The notes under the pieces are model-generated. The model saw only the letters and a list, made by a program, of their open reading frames with translations, searched no databases and had not been told where the DNA came from. 35,567 nucleotides of DNA from Anaeroplasmataceae bacterium (GTDB lineage Bacteria; Bacillota_I; Bacilli_A; Acholeplasmatales; Anaeroplasmataceae): NCBI GenBank assembly GCA_020025015.1, contig JAHHSV010000011.1:1-35567 (forward strand). The letters are read 5' to 3'. The translations under genes were made by a program, and so were the position numbers. This document shows positions 13,668 through 22,666 of the stretch, one piece after another (within the stretch, counting starts at the first letter, position 1; each line of letters starts with the position of its first letter).

Positions 13668-16454
13668 TTATCTTTGCCAATCACAAGCATCAGTATACCA
13701 TGCTTTATATGGTGATTCTTCAAGCTTATAATCTTCAGCTGTATTAATTAAATATGTTACATACTTATTATAGTCATAAGCACCATTTAATTCTTGAGCT
13801 TCAACTTTAACTTCACCAAGAGTCTTTACTAATAAGTATTCTTGGAAAGAAGCAGTCTTGAATTTATCAATTACTTGATCTAAAAGCTTAGATAAGTCAT
13901 TTTTAATAGAAGTTTTAATAGAATGAACTGAACCATTAATGTATTCTACGTAGTATACGAATACTTGATTTAATGATGGCTTATTAGCTGCGTATACATC
14001 ACCAAATTGGTCAGCCTTGCCTTCACGGTCATAGTTGAAGATATCAGTTATTGCATATAAGTCATCATTCTCGGTGTCAGCTGTTTTTTCATCTAACATA
14101 ATCTTTAAATCTTTATAGTCCTTATTTGCTTCTGTATCTGATAATGTGAATGATAATTCTGCTGATTTATCACTGTAGCTATTTAAGCTAATTAAGTGAT
14201 AACCAAACATTGTCTTGCAAACATCCTTATATTCGAAGTTTTCAGGTGTAACACCCTTAGTATCAAAATATAATTGGCCTTGCTTTTCATTCTTTTCATC
14301 GATTTCAAGTTTTTCTTCAACAGCCTTATCAAACATATTAATTACATAATCCTTGAATTCAGGAACATAATTATTAACGCTTGTTTCAGTTACATCACCT
14401 AATGATTCAGCTTTTAATTGGAACTTGAATGTTTTGAAATCAGCCCAATTCTTACCGCTATGAGTTGGATAATTATTATTAAAGGCTTCAACGATATACT
14501 CTAATTTAGAGAATGTTGTATGACCTTGAATAGCTTTAATTTCAGCTGCAATTTCCTTTGCTAAAGCGGTAACAGCTGCTTCAAATTCATCCTTTTTAGC
14601 TTGATTATCTAAGGTGCTTAGGAATTGCTTTAAATCATCTGGATTGCCATCACCGTTGTTATCAATTGAAATAAGAATATGATCAATATTCATATTGAAT
14701 TGACGCTTTTTAGTTTTAGTATCTGTATTATTGTAGATTTCCATTGCTGTATCTCTTAAGTATTTTAAGTTTTTATTAGCAAATTCTACATTTATTTTAT
14801 GATCAGAAGTTACTAGTGATTCATAAATAAAGTCATTTACATACTTTTGTTTAATTTGTTCACCTAATTTATTAACTAGTACTTCATTTTCACTAGTATA
14901 TCCATAAGAATAGAATAAGAAGTTTTCTTCACCATAAGCCTTATTTAAGCCTGCCTTACCAGCATTAAAGTTCTTGATGTCATCCTTAATAGATTTCTTT
15001 AAATCTTCCTTAGCATCCTTTACTAAATAATTGCTATGCTTGTCATATAGCATCTTATTAAGTAATAGGTTAGTCCCAATGGCATTAACATTAGATTTTC
15101 TAATATCTGCATAGAAGTCTTCAACCTTATAGTTAGTGTCTTTAGTCTCAAATATATATTCGTTATTGAATGTTGTTGTAGGTTCGTAATCTGAATAAGT
15201 ATTTAAGAATTGATTTTCAATAAATGGATCATAAATTTTAATTTCTTGCTTCTTTAAGCGTTCTGTATAAATATCAGAATCAACAGTAGTTAATTTTGAA
15301 TTAATGAATGCTTTTTTAGTTTCAGCTAAGGCTTTAGCCTTTAACTCCTCATTACCTTCTAATTCTTTAAAATCATATTTATGATTATTTCCACTTAGAA
15401 GATACTTTGTATCAAATTTATAGATTAAATAGAATTTACCATCAATATTAACAGGTGAAGATAAGTACCAACTCTTGTTATCGTCATTTTTACCTTCATC
15501 ATTTAATTCATCTAGGAACACAGACTCAACCTTTTCACTTAAAGCCTTTAAATCGTTTTTATCTTTATTGCTTTCAAAAACGATTCTTTCATCAGTTTTA
15601 ACATCTGTTAAGGCATTTTCATAATTATAGTAATTATTGAATAGGTTAACATAAATCTCTTGAGCAGTAGAATCATTTAATTCTTTACCATTTTTAGCAT
15701 TAGCTAAAGCGGTTTTTGCTTGATTTTCATTAGTAAAGCGAAGAACAATACCGCGAGATGTATTGTAATTTTTAATAGTTGAATTATATGTTGCCTCAAA
15801 ATCCTTAGTTTCATCGAAATAATTTGGATTTTTTTCAGTAGTACCATCCTTTATTATTTCTTTTTGATCAATTGCAGACTCTAAATATTCCTTGTTAGCG
15901 ATTTCTTTTACAATTTCAGGGCTATAATAGTTAATTAATTCTGGAGTTAAATTGTGGATAGAAGGAACTTCAACACTTTTATCTAACTTGTTAAGCATTA
16001 AACTATCTTCAGTTAGGTTTATACCAGCTGCCGCCATCTTATCGATGTACTTTAAACGTGCGATGTGTAGTTCCTTTGTTTTTTCTTCATCAAGATTTTT
16101 AACGATTAATTCTTTAACGTTGGCTGTACCATATATGTCAGTTACAACCTTTTTGTTTATACGGTCAGTATAGTCTTTATTTGTATTAAATTCATCGTTG
16201 AATTTTTTAATTTCATCTGCATAAATAATTGTATCTAGTTTATTTTTGAAAGCCTCATAACCTTTTGTATAACGTAGGCGGTTATATAGTTCTTTAGTTG
16301 ATAGTTTATAATCACCAGCTGTTAATGCATTTTGGCTTAAATTAAGGTTTCCATAAGGAGTTTCTTGATTTCTAGTTTCCTCTTTACATGAAACTAGAGT
16401 TAAGGCGAATAGAGAAGCTAACGATAATGTTAATATTTTTTTTGATGCTTTCAT
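13668..16454 (-). CDS. Large PrsA-like lipoprotein with parvulin (PpiC-type) domain
   Basis: A 928-aa secreted lipoprotein: basic start, hydrophobic segment at about residues 7-19 and lipobox L-V-S-C with Cys23 as the anchoring residue. The N-terminal part (T-A-G-D-Y-K-L-S-T-K-E-L-Y-N-R-L) resembles the SurA/PrsA chaperone domain. A parvulin domain runs from D-H-I-L-I-S (His592) through V-P-E-F-K-D to C-K-T-M-F-G-Y-H-L-I-S (His753); the family has about 90 residues here, so it is enlarged. An acidic loop D-N-N-G-D-G-N-P-D-D (598-607) looks like a calcium-binding loop inserted after the first strand. A foldase acting on exported proteins at the outer membrane face is the best reading, but PrsA is usually about 300 aa. 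The start overlaps the previous gene (TAATG). Confidence 0.72.
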   Translation of the reverse strand: MKASKKILTLSLASLFALTLVSCKEETRNQETPYGNLNLSQNALTAGDYKLSTKELYNRLRYTKGYEAFKNKLDTIIYADEIKKFNDEFNTNKDYTDRINKKVVTDIYGTANVKELIVKNLDEEKTKELHIARLKYIDKMAAAGINLTEDSLMLNKLDKSVEVPSIHNLTPELINYYSPEIVKEIANKEYLESAIDQKEIIKDGTTEKNPNYFDETKDFEATYNSTIKNYNTSRGIVLRFTNENQAKTALANAKNGKELNDSTAQEIYVNLFNNYYNYENALTDVKTDERIVFESNKDKNDLKALSEKVESVFLDELNDEGKNDDNKSWYLSSPVNIDGKFYLIYKFDTKYLLSGNNHKYDFKELEGNEELKAKALAETKKAFINSKLTTVDSDIYTERLKKQEIKIYDPFIENQFLNTYSDYEPTTTFNNEYIFETKDTNYKVEDFYADIRKSNVNAIGTNLLLNKMLYDKHSNYLVKDAKEDLKKSIKDDIKNFNAGKAGLNKAYGEENFLFYSYGYTSENEVLVNKLGEQIKQKYVNDFIYESLVTSDHKINVEFANKNLKYLRDTAMEIYNNTDTKTKKRQFNMNIDHILISIDNNGDGNPDDLKQFLSTLDNQAKKDEFEAAVTALAKEIAAEIKAIQGHTTFSKLEYIVEAFNNNYPTHSGKNWADFKTFKFQLKAESLGDVTETSVNNYVPEFKDYVINMFDKAVEEKLEIDEKNEKQGQLYFDTKGVTPENFEYKDVCKTMFGYHLISLNSYSDKSAELSFTLSDTEANKDYKDLKIMLDEKTADTENDDLYAITDIFNYDREGKADQFGDVYAANKPSLNQVFVYYVEYINGSVHSIKTSIKNDLSKLLDQVIDKFKTASFQEYLLVKTLGEVKVEAQELNGAYDYNKYVTYLINTAEDYKLEESPYKAWYTDACDWQR

Positions 16455-19400
16455 TATTTGTTACCTCCTTTTAATTCAAGTGACTTAATAGTTTCCCACC
16501 AACCATGGAAGTTGTTAAATGCAGGATCCTCATCAGCACTTATATAATTATCTGTTATATTTTGGTTGATTTGACGAAGCTTATTGAAACGCTCTCCGTT
16601 TGCTGTATCGCCAAAGATGTATGCTTCATTTTCACCAACATACTTATATACGATTTCTGCTTGAGTAGTAGTATCTAAGAATCTTGTTAAAACAGGATTA
16701 CAGTAGTTATTTAAGCTTTGACTAATTTCTGTTGGAAGAAGATTAGAAGTTTCATAAGCTAACTTCTCAAGAATATAAGCTTTAATTTGGTTATTATTTA
16801 AACGATCATCATTATTATAGATATTTTCAATTGTTTGTAATTTGTTGTTGTACATAATATGAATATTTTCAAATACCTTTTTAGGATCCTTATATGCTTC
16901 ATATTTTGCACTTGTCTTACGATCAATAGCTGTTACTACATAATAATTATATGAATCGTTTACAGCTAAAATTGCATCAGCTTTATTTGCGTCTTCTAAG
17001 AAAGTGGAAATATATTTTCTTTCAGCAAACTTTTCTGTGTCATGTAAGTTTTTTAGCTTTTGTCTAATCTTAATGTCGATATCAGAAGAAGTATTAGTTA
17101 CCTTTAATTCAGGAGCACTAATAGCAAAGCCTAATTTCTTGTAGCTTGAAAATAACCATTCACTACCAATTGGGTCATAATCATCTTTATCAAATTGGCT
17201 ACCTTCTTTTGGATTGAAACGGCTTGATTGATTATATTTAGTAACAATGTTATCTAGAGCGGCAACATAAGTGTCATTGCTGTTTAATAGCATTCCATAA
17301 ATATCTTTAATTAATTGTTGTGCAACAAATTCATAAGTCTTTCCTGCAAATTTGCCTGTATCAACAGTCTTTGTATAATCAAAGTCCTTATCTGGTTTTC
17401 CATCCTCATCAGTATCAATAAATACCTGTAAATTCTTAGTTGTTAAAGAGAAGAAGTTATCATAGGCAGCATTAGTGTATTTTGCGAATACATCTGTTAA
17501 TAATTGATCATCTGAGTAGTCAATTAATATTTCACTAGATGCTTTAGCTATTTTAAAAACCTTATTAACAATTTCATCGATATCAGCAGTATGGTAGTAT
17601 AGCATTAAGAAGTTGTATTTACCAATTGTTGAAGGATAGCCTTGTTGAGCTAAGCCATCATTTGCAAATGTTGCTAGGATATATTCAATAGAGCGATAGT
17701 AGTTATCGATATCCTCTTTTTCGATGTTTTTATAGGCATCGGTTTGCATAATTTTAATATCATTCATTAATTTTGAAGCAACAAATACACCTGTACGATA
17801 TTCTAAAATATCCCATGCACCTGTACCTTCTTCATTAGTTAAGTCTAAGCTTACCTTATTATCTTTGTATTTAAACTCAGCAAGAGTATTTAAGCTTGGC
17901 GCTTTAGCTAATGTTTTTGAATAGTTAGAATCATTTACGGCATAAGAGATTTCAATGCTCTTATCATAGATGCTAACCTTAACCTCAGCAATCTCAGCAT
18001 TAACCTTTTCCTCAATAAATGATTTAGTTAATTTTTCATCAGTTAGAGCTTCAATAATACCATCATAAATAGTTTGATTTTTTTCTAAAGTTAACGATTC
18101 AAATAAATCATCATCCTTGACTTGCTTCCATTCATCATTGAAGTTTAAAATGTCATCTTTTGTAAGAACTTGTTTTTCTTTAAAAACCATATAGTATGCA
18201 TCACCAATTGATTTAGGAGAAGTAGAATAACGCTTTGCTTCAGATTCTTTTTCAACCCATTCAGGTGATCTATCACCAACTAATTCACTCTTTTTTGAAT
18301 CTTCTTCCTTATAAGATAAGTCTTTATAAATATAAGAATGTAAAGAAGAATTAATTTTAGCAATTTCTTCAGATGTATAATGAACATACTTGTTGTTTAC
18401 ATCATTATTTAACAATGGCTGCATTATTGCATCAACACGGTTTTCATCAGCTGCTTTATCATTGATACCAAGCGAATCATATTTTTTAATTAAGCTTCTT
18501 GTGATTTCGCGGTTATCAACAGTAGTAGAAGGAGAAACCCCATCATTTGCTAATGGCTCACGATATGTATAAATGTAGTTATACATTGCGATATATAATT
18601 GTAAAATGATTGAGTTTCCGTAGTATGCATCTAACGGAAGATACTCACTTGTTTTTGCTTCAGCAAAATCAAAATCATCATAGTAAGTTTTATATTCGTT
18701 AAAGTTTCTATTGTCACTTAAGAAATAGAATTGATTATCTTTAACCTTTAAGCCAAAAGATCTTAATGTATTATTAGCCTCTTGCTCTGAAGCAAATTTA
18801 ATCATAATTACATCAACATCGCCTTGATTTAAATATTCACTTCTATATTTGTTGATAATGTCTGACTTTGAGAAATAACCAACGGTATTTTCATCATCAT
18901 CCTTTTGGGCCTCTTCATTCTTTTCTTTAATTTCTTCAGCTAATTTTTCTTCAGCGAATAATTCTTTAGCGAAACTTAAGTAGTATAGCTTGTAAAGAGG
19001 TTGTAAAGCATCTAAGTTATCACTTGCTAGGTTATCATAAATTTCTTTGATTGTTAAAAGGCTACCATCAGCCTTTTTAATTTTGTGATCCTTATAAACT
19101 TCATCAGCATATTTTCTAAAATTATTTTCTTTTGTTTTTTGGTCTAACTTTTTGATTTCCTCATCATGGTCCTCTAGAGAGTATTCAAGATTATGAACAT
19201 CCTCAATTAGATAATTTTTTAGTCGTTTGATGTAGCTTTGCTTTTTCTCGCTATCCTCACCATTGACTGTATCTTTGATATCTTCAAGTTGAGTCTTTAA
19301 GATGGCTTCGTTCTTTTTGTCAGCAAATAAACTAGAAGCATTCCACTTTAATTCGTTCCAAACATCACCTTTAGTAACCTTATCGTTACCTACAGTTAAA

Positions 19401-19531
19401 TAGTCTTCGTCGAAGTTTAAAGTGGACTCTTCAGGATTGCTACAGCTTGACATTGTAAAGGCTGTCAAACCAATAACAGAGACCATTAAAGTCTTCTTGA
19501 ATATATTGGAAAAATTCTTAAATTTTAACAT
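16454..19531 (-). CDS. Large lipoprotein, diverged paralogue of the PrsA-like protein downstream
   Basis: A 1025-aa protein with an N-terminal signal segment (about residues 14-27) and lipobox-like M-S-S-C (Cys30). The mature start (Y-L-T-V-G-N-D-K-V-T-K-G-D-V-W-N-E-L) again resembles SurA/PrsA N-domains. An acidic loop D-T-D-E-D-G-K-P-D-K-D (706-716) and later Y-Y-V-V-T-A-I-D-R-K-T-S-A-K-Y align by eye with the loop and parvulin end of the next protein. Both active-site His positions appear replaced (Asn and Tyr). It is therefore probably a non-catalytic chaperone or partner; the function is unproven. It is first in a two-gene operon with AAAGGAG before ATG 19531, translationally coupled to the second gene. 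Confidence 0.6.
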   Translation of the reverse strand: MLKFKNFSNIFKKTLMVSVIGLTAFTMSSCSNPEESTLNFDEDYLTVGNDKVTKGDVWNELKWNASSLFADKKNEAILKTQLEDIKDTVNGEDSEKKQSYIKRLKNYLIEDVHNLEYSLEDHDEEIKKLDQKTKENNFRKYADEVYKDHKIKKADGSLLTIKEIYDNLASDNLDALQPLYKLYYLSFAKELFAEEKLAEEIKEKNEEAQKDDDENTVGYFSKSDIINKYRSEYLNQGDVDVIMIKFASEQEANNTLRSFGLKVKDNQFYFLSDNRNFNEYKTYYDDFDFAEAKTSEYLPLDAYYGNSIILQLYIAMYNYIYTYREPLANDGVSPSTTVDNREITRSLIKKYDSLGINDKAADENRVDAIMQPLLNNDVNNKYVHYTSEEIAKINSSLHSYIYKDLSYKEEDSKKSELVGDRSPEWVEKESEAKRYSTSPKSIGDAYYMVFKEKQVLTKDDILNFNDEWKQVKDDDLFESLTLEKNQTIYDGIIEALTDEKLTKSFIEEKVNAEIAEVKVSIYDKSIEISYAVNDSNYSKTLAKAPSLNTLAEFKYKDNKVSLDLTNEEGTGAWDILEYRTGVFVASKLMNDIKIMQTDAYKNIEKEDIDNYYRSIEYILATFANDGLAQQGYPSTIGKYNFLMLYYHTADIDEIVNKVFKIAKASSEILIDYSDDQLLTDVFAKYTNAAYDNFFSLTTKNLQVFIDTDEDGKPDKDFDYTKTVDTGKFAGKTYEFVAQQLIKDIYGMLLNSNDTYVAALDNIVTKYNQSSRFNPKEGSQFDKDDYDPIGSEWLFSSYKKLGFAISAPELKVTNTSSDIDIKIRQKLKNLHDTEKFAERKYISTFLEDANKADAILAVNDSYNYYVVTAIDRKTSAKYEAYKDPKKVFENIHIMYNNKLQTIENIYNNDDRLNNNQIKAYILEKLAYETSNLLPTEISQSLNNYCNPVLTRFLDTTTQAEIVYKYVGENEAYIFGDTANGERFNKLRQINQNITDNYISADEDPAFNNFHGWWETIKSLELKGGNK

Positions 19532-19568
19532 ATAAAAAACTCCTTTTTAAAAAACTCTAGCGTTTTAT

Positions 19569-19597
19569 ATGATAACATTTTTAGCAACTAAAATCAA
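19569..19597 (-). promoter_or_regulatory. Promoter of the lipoprotein operon
   Basis: Minus strand: TTGATT (19597-19592), 17-bp spacer, TATCAT (19574-19569) with an extended -10 TG one base before it. The AAAGGAG site and ATG 19531 follow. The 273-bp gap 19532-19804 holds this and the divergent walJ promoter; the very AT-rich middle (about 19600-19750) shows nothing else I can support. Confidence 0.6.
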
Positions 19598-19753
19598 TAA
19601 TATTAGATGATTTTCTCCTATATATATAAGGATAAGGATACAAAAATAGTACTTATAATTTTTTTTACTTAAAAAGGGATTTTAAAGAGTAAATTTAACC
19701 AAACATTTTTAAGAAAAACGTTCATGCTCTTTATTACTAAAAAGCTAAAAACA

Positions 19754-19781
19754 TTGAATTTATATACAAATATAGTATAAT
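19754..19781 (+). promoter_or_regulatory. Promoter of walJ-rlmH
   Basis: TTGAAT (19754-19759), 16-bp spacer and TATAAT (19776-19781), followed by the Shine-Dalgarno AGGTGAT and ATG 19805. Confidence 0.65.
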
Positions 19782-19804
19782 CAATTTGGAATATAGGTGA
19801 TAGA

Positions 19805-20614
19805 ATGATAGTAAAAATTTTGGCAAGTGGTTCTAGTGGCAATTCCTCATTTATTCATACTGAAAGCATGAATATTTTAATTGATTGTGGAATTACTAAA
19901 AAAAGAATTAATGATGTTTTAAAAAAGATTAATTATACAATTGACGATATAGATTATATTTTAATAACTCATGAGCATATTGATCACATTAAGAGCTTAG
20001 CAATGCTTTTAAAATATACAACCGCTAAGGTTATTTTAACTGAAGGAACCTTCGAATATCTTATTAAAAACGAAAAATACAAGGATATAGTTTTAGAAAA
20101 TGAAAATCGCTTTATTTTTGCCCAATCTAATGGATTATTTTATGAAGCTATAGCTTTAAACGGGGTAAAGATAACCCCGATTAGAGCCTTTCATGATGCT
20201 TTAGAGCCAGTTGGTTATATGGTTGAAGTAGAAGGAAATCGTTTGGTTTCATTAACTGATACTGGCTACGTGCACAAGGATTTATTTCCAATATTATGCA
20301 ATGCCAATGTGTATATTTGGGAGACTAATCATGATCCGGAAATTTTAATGAATAGTGATAGACCATATGAGTTAAAAATGCGCATTTTAAGTGATCATGG
20401 ACACCTATCAAATGGTGACTCCTTATATGCTTTAGCAAATTTGGTTGGTGTTGAAACTAAATATGTTTTTTATTCGCATATATCAGCAGAATGTAATTTG
20501 AGAGAAATTATCGGTATAACGGAAGCAAGAGTTTTTAATAAGCTTGGTATTGATAGAAGTCACATTCATTTTATTTATACAATGCCTTTTGATATTGAGG
20601 AGATAGAACTATGA
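19805..20614 (+). CDS. walJ: WalJ/YycJ-type metallo-beta-lactamase-fold hydrolase
   Basis: A 269-aa cytosolic MBL-fold protein. The metal-binding motif H-E-H-I-D-H is at residues 56-61, after I-L-A-S-G-S-S-G-N-S-S at the N-terminus, which is diagnostic of the YycJ/VicX family; later histidines (A-F-H-D-A, D-H-G-H-L, S-H-I-S) complete the site. In Bacillus and streptococci the gene is linked to the WalRK/VicRK cell-wall two-component system; here walRK is absent but rlmH follows directly, another conserved link. Proposed roles are in cell wall or DNA metabolism and the substrate is unsettled. The stop is TGA in an ATGA overlap with rlmH. Confidence 0.9.
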   Translation: MIVKILASGSSGNSSFIHTESMNILIDCGITKKRINDVLKKINYTIDDIDYILITHEHIDHIKSLAMLLKYTTAKVILTEGTFEYLIKNEKYKDIVLENENRFIFAQSNGLFYEAIALNGVKITPIRAFHDALEPVGYMVEVEGNRLVSLTDTGYVHKDLFPILCNANVYIWETNHDPEILMNSDRPYELKMRILSDHGHLSNGDSLYALANLVGVETKYVFYSHISAECNLREIIGITEARVFNKLGIDRSHIHFIYTMPFDIEEIEL

Positions 20615-21075
20615 AAATAACTATTATTGCCGTAGGAAGCTTAAAGGAAAAATATTTGAAGGATGCTATTGCTGAATATAAAAAAAGAATAACTAGATTT
20701 TCCGATATTGAAATAATTGAGATTCCTGATGAGAGTAATTCAAAGGATGAAAAAACTGTAAAAAAGCTTGAGGGTGCAAGAATTTTAAAGAAAATTCCTG
20801 AACAGAGCTATGCTATTTTTTGTGATTTAAATGGAAAAATGCTAGATAGTATAGAGTTTGCAAATAAAATTTTAGATGTATGTAGCTATAATTCTAGCCA
20901 TATCACATTTGTAATAGGTGGATCCTTAGGTTTTAGTGATGAAGTCCTAAAAAGAGCAGATTTTAAAATTTGCTTTAGCAAAATGACATTTCCTCATCAG
21001 CTGATGCGGGTTATCTTGCTAGAACAAGTATATAGGGCCTTCAAGATTAACAATAATGAAAGCTATCATAAATAA
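20611..21075 (+). CDS. rlmH: 23S rRNA (pseudouridine1915-N3)-methyltransferase RlmH
   Basis: A SPOUT-class enzyme that methylates pseudouridine 1915 in helix 69 of 23S rRNA using S-adenosylmethionine. The 154-aa length is normal. The knot region F-V-I-G-G-S-L-G-F-S-D (100-110) and the C-terminal Y-R-A-F-K-I-N-N-N-E-S-Y-H-K are characteristic, as is the start M-K-I-T-I-I-A-V-G. It is coupled to walJ by a 4-bp ATGA overlap. No T-rich terminator was found after it; a short hairpin ACTAG/CTAGT (21088-21102) overlaps the uxaC promoter instead. Confidence 0.95.
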   Translation: MKITIIAVGSLKEKYLKDAIAEYKKRITRFSDIEIIEIPDESNSKDEKTVKKLEGARILKKIPEQSYAIFCDLNGKMLDSIEFANKILDVCSYNSSHITFVIGGSLGFSDEVLKRADFKICFSKMTFPHQLMRVILLEQVYRAFKINNNESYHK

Positions 21076-21080
21076 AATGT

Positions 21081-21109
21081 TTGATTACTAGGCTATCTAG
21101 TGTTAAAAT
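21081..21109 (+). promoter_or_regulatory. Promoter of uxaC
   Basis: TTGATT (21081-21086), 17-bp spacer and TAAAAT (21104-21109) with an extended -10 TG. An imperfect inverted repeat ACTAG..CTAGT (21088-21102) lies in the spacer and might be an operator, although it is short. Confidence 0.6.
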
Positions 21110-21161
21110 AGGTGTGTTAATTTGATTAGGGGAAAAGTTTTAAGTAGGAGGAAAAGAAAAA

Positions 21162-22574
21162 ATGAAAGATTTTATGGACAAAGATTTTTTGTTGTCTACT
21201 GAAACAGCAAAAAAATTATATCATGAGCATGCAGAAAAAATGCCTATCATTGATTATCATTGCCACTTATCACCAAAGGAAATTTGTGAGGATAAGAAAT
21301 TCCGCAATTTAAGTGAGGTTTGGCTAGGACCAGGTGATAGAACTGGTGATCACTATAAGTGGAGAGCCCTAAGAGCAAGAGGCTATATGGAAGACACTAT
21401 TTCAGGCCCAGCAGATGATAGATTAAAATTTGATCAATTCGTTGAATCTATGCCTTATTTTGTTGGTAATCCATTATATCATTGGAGCCACTTAGAAATG
21501 CAACGTTATTTTGATATTTATGATGTAATTAAGCCAGAAAATGCTGATAAGATTTGGGCTGAGGCTAATAAGAAGCTTGAAACATTAAGCTGTAGAAAAA
21601 TGATGTATAAGATGAATGTTGCAGTAGCTTGTACAACAGATGACCCAGTTGATTCATTAGAATATCATAAGATTATGAATCAAGATAAGACCTTAAAAAC
21701 TAAGGTTCTTCCAGCATTTAGACCTGATAAGGCAATCAATATTCAATTACCAACATTCGTTTTATGGATTAAACAATTAGAGGCAGTTGTAAATTATGAA
21801 ATTACTGATTTAGCTTTATTATTAAAGGCTTTAAATGAACGAATTGATTACTTTAATGAAATGGGTTCAAAATTAAGTGACCATTCTTTAGAGGTTGTTC
21901 ATTATAAGAAAACAACCTATGAAGAGGCTGATGCTGTATATAAGAAGGCATTAAGAGGCGAAGAAATTACTAGTGATGATGAAGATAGCTATAAGGGCTA
22001 TCTATTAGTTCAATTAGCTAAGGCTTATAATCGTGTTGGTTGGGTACAGCAATATCATATTGGGGCAACTCGTAACAATTCAGAAAAGATGTTTAAGAAA
22101 ATTGGTCCTGATACAGGCTTTGATGGTATGGGCGATGAAATTTTTATTGAAAAATTAGGTCAATTATTAGCTGATGAGGATTCAACAGATGAGCTTCCTA
22201 AGACTATTTTATATTGTTTAAATCCACGTGATACATACGCATTAATGGTTTTAGCAGGCTGCTTCCAAAAGGAAGGAGTTAAGGGCCGTGTTCAGGTTGG
22301 TACTGCTTGGTGGTTTAATGATCAACAGGATGGTATGCGTCATAATCTTGAGGCTTTAATGCAATCTGGTTTAATTAGCCAAACTGTAGGTATGCTAACT
22401 GATTCACGTTCATTCTTAGCTTATCCACGTCATGAATACTATCGTCGTATTTTATGTGATATGCTTGGGAATTTAGTTGAAACTGGTCAATATCCAGCTA
22501 GTGAATTAGATACTTTAGGTAAGATTGTTGAAGACATTTGCTACAACAATGCAAAGGAATACTTCAATTTCTAA
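21162..22574 (+). CDS. uxaC: Glucuronate isomerase (uronate isomerase)
   Basis: Converts D-glucuronate to D-fructuronate and D-galacturonate to D-tagaturonate, the first step of hexuronate catabolism in the cytosol. The 470-aa length is standard. The amidohydrolase-fold motif I-I-D-Y-H-C-H-L is at 29-36 (metal ligands His33 and His35), with the family segments W-L-G-P-G-D-R-T-G-D-H-Y-K-W and T-D-S-R-S-F-L-A-Y-P-R-H-E-Y-Y-R-R. GGAGG precedes ATG 21162. It has its own promoter and terminator with no uxaB, uxuA, kdgK or transporter next to it, so the rest of the pathway must be elsewhere if it exists. Confidence 0.96.
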   Translation: MKDFMDKDFLLSTETAKKLYHEHAEKMPIIDYHCHLSPKEICEDKKFRNLSEVWLGPGDRTGDHYKWRALRARGYMEDTISGPADDRLKFDQFVESMPYFVGNPLYHWSHLEMQRYFDIYDVIKPENADKIWAEANKKLETLSCRKMMYKMNVAVACTTDDPVDSLEYHKIMNQDKTLKTKVLPAFRPDKAINIQLPTFVLWIKQLEAVVNYEITDLALLLKALNERIDYFNEMGSKLSDHSLEVVHYKKTTYEEADAVYKKALRGEEITSDDEDSYKGYLLVQLAKAYNRVGWVQQYHIGATRNNSEKMFKKIGPDTGFDGMGDEIFIEKLGQLLADEDSTDELPKTILYCLNPRDTYALMVLAGCFQKEGVKGRVQVGTAWWFNDQQDGMRHNLEALMQSGLISQTVGMLTDSRSFLAYPRHEYYRRILCDMLGNLVETGQYPASELDTLGKIVEDICYNNAKEYFNF

Positions 22575-22590
22575 TGTGAATATAATGTGA

Positions 22591-22621
22591 AAACTAGCCA
22601 TCTCAGGTGGCTAGTTTTTTT
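22591..22621 (+). terminator. Terminator of uxaC
   Basis: AAACTAGCCA (22591-22600) pairs with TGGCTAGTTT (22608-22617) around a 7-base loop, ending in a run of T. The next promoter begins only a few bases later. Confidence 0.92.
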
Positions 22622-22627
22622 AAACTA

Positions 22628-22636
22628 TGCTATAAT
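22628..22636 (+). promoter_or_regulatory. Extended -10 promoter of the CvpA-like gene
   Basis: TG-C-TATAAT (22628-22636), with no convincing -35 because the upstream bases are the uxaC terminator. The Shine-Dalgarno AGGAGG at 22653-22658 follows. Confidence 0.55.
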
Positions 22637-22666
22637 TTAAGCAGGGTAAAGAAGGAGGTTATGCAT

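Noticed and set aside
19598..19753. Possible small gene or RNA in the AT-rich divergent gap
   Set aside because: The open frames are under 20 codons without ribosome-binding sites and no stable hairpin with a T-run is visible.
22607..22666. Longer N-terminus for the CvpA-like protein
   Set aside because: It would start in the uxaC terminator loop, upstream of the -10 box and of the AGGAGG site, so it cannot be transcribed from the local promoter.
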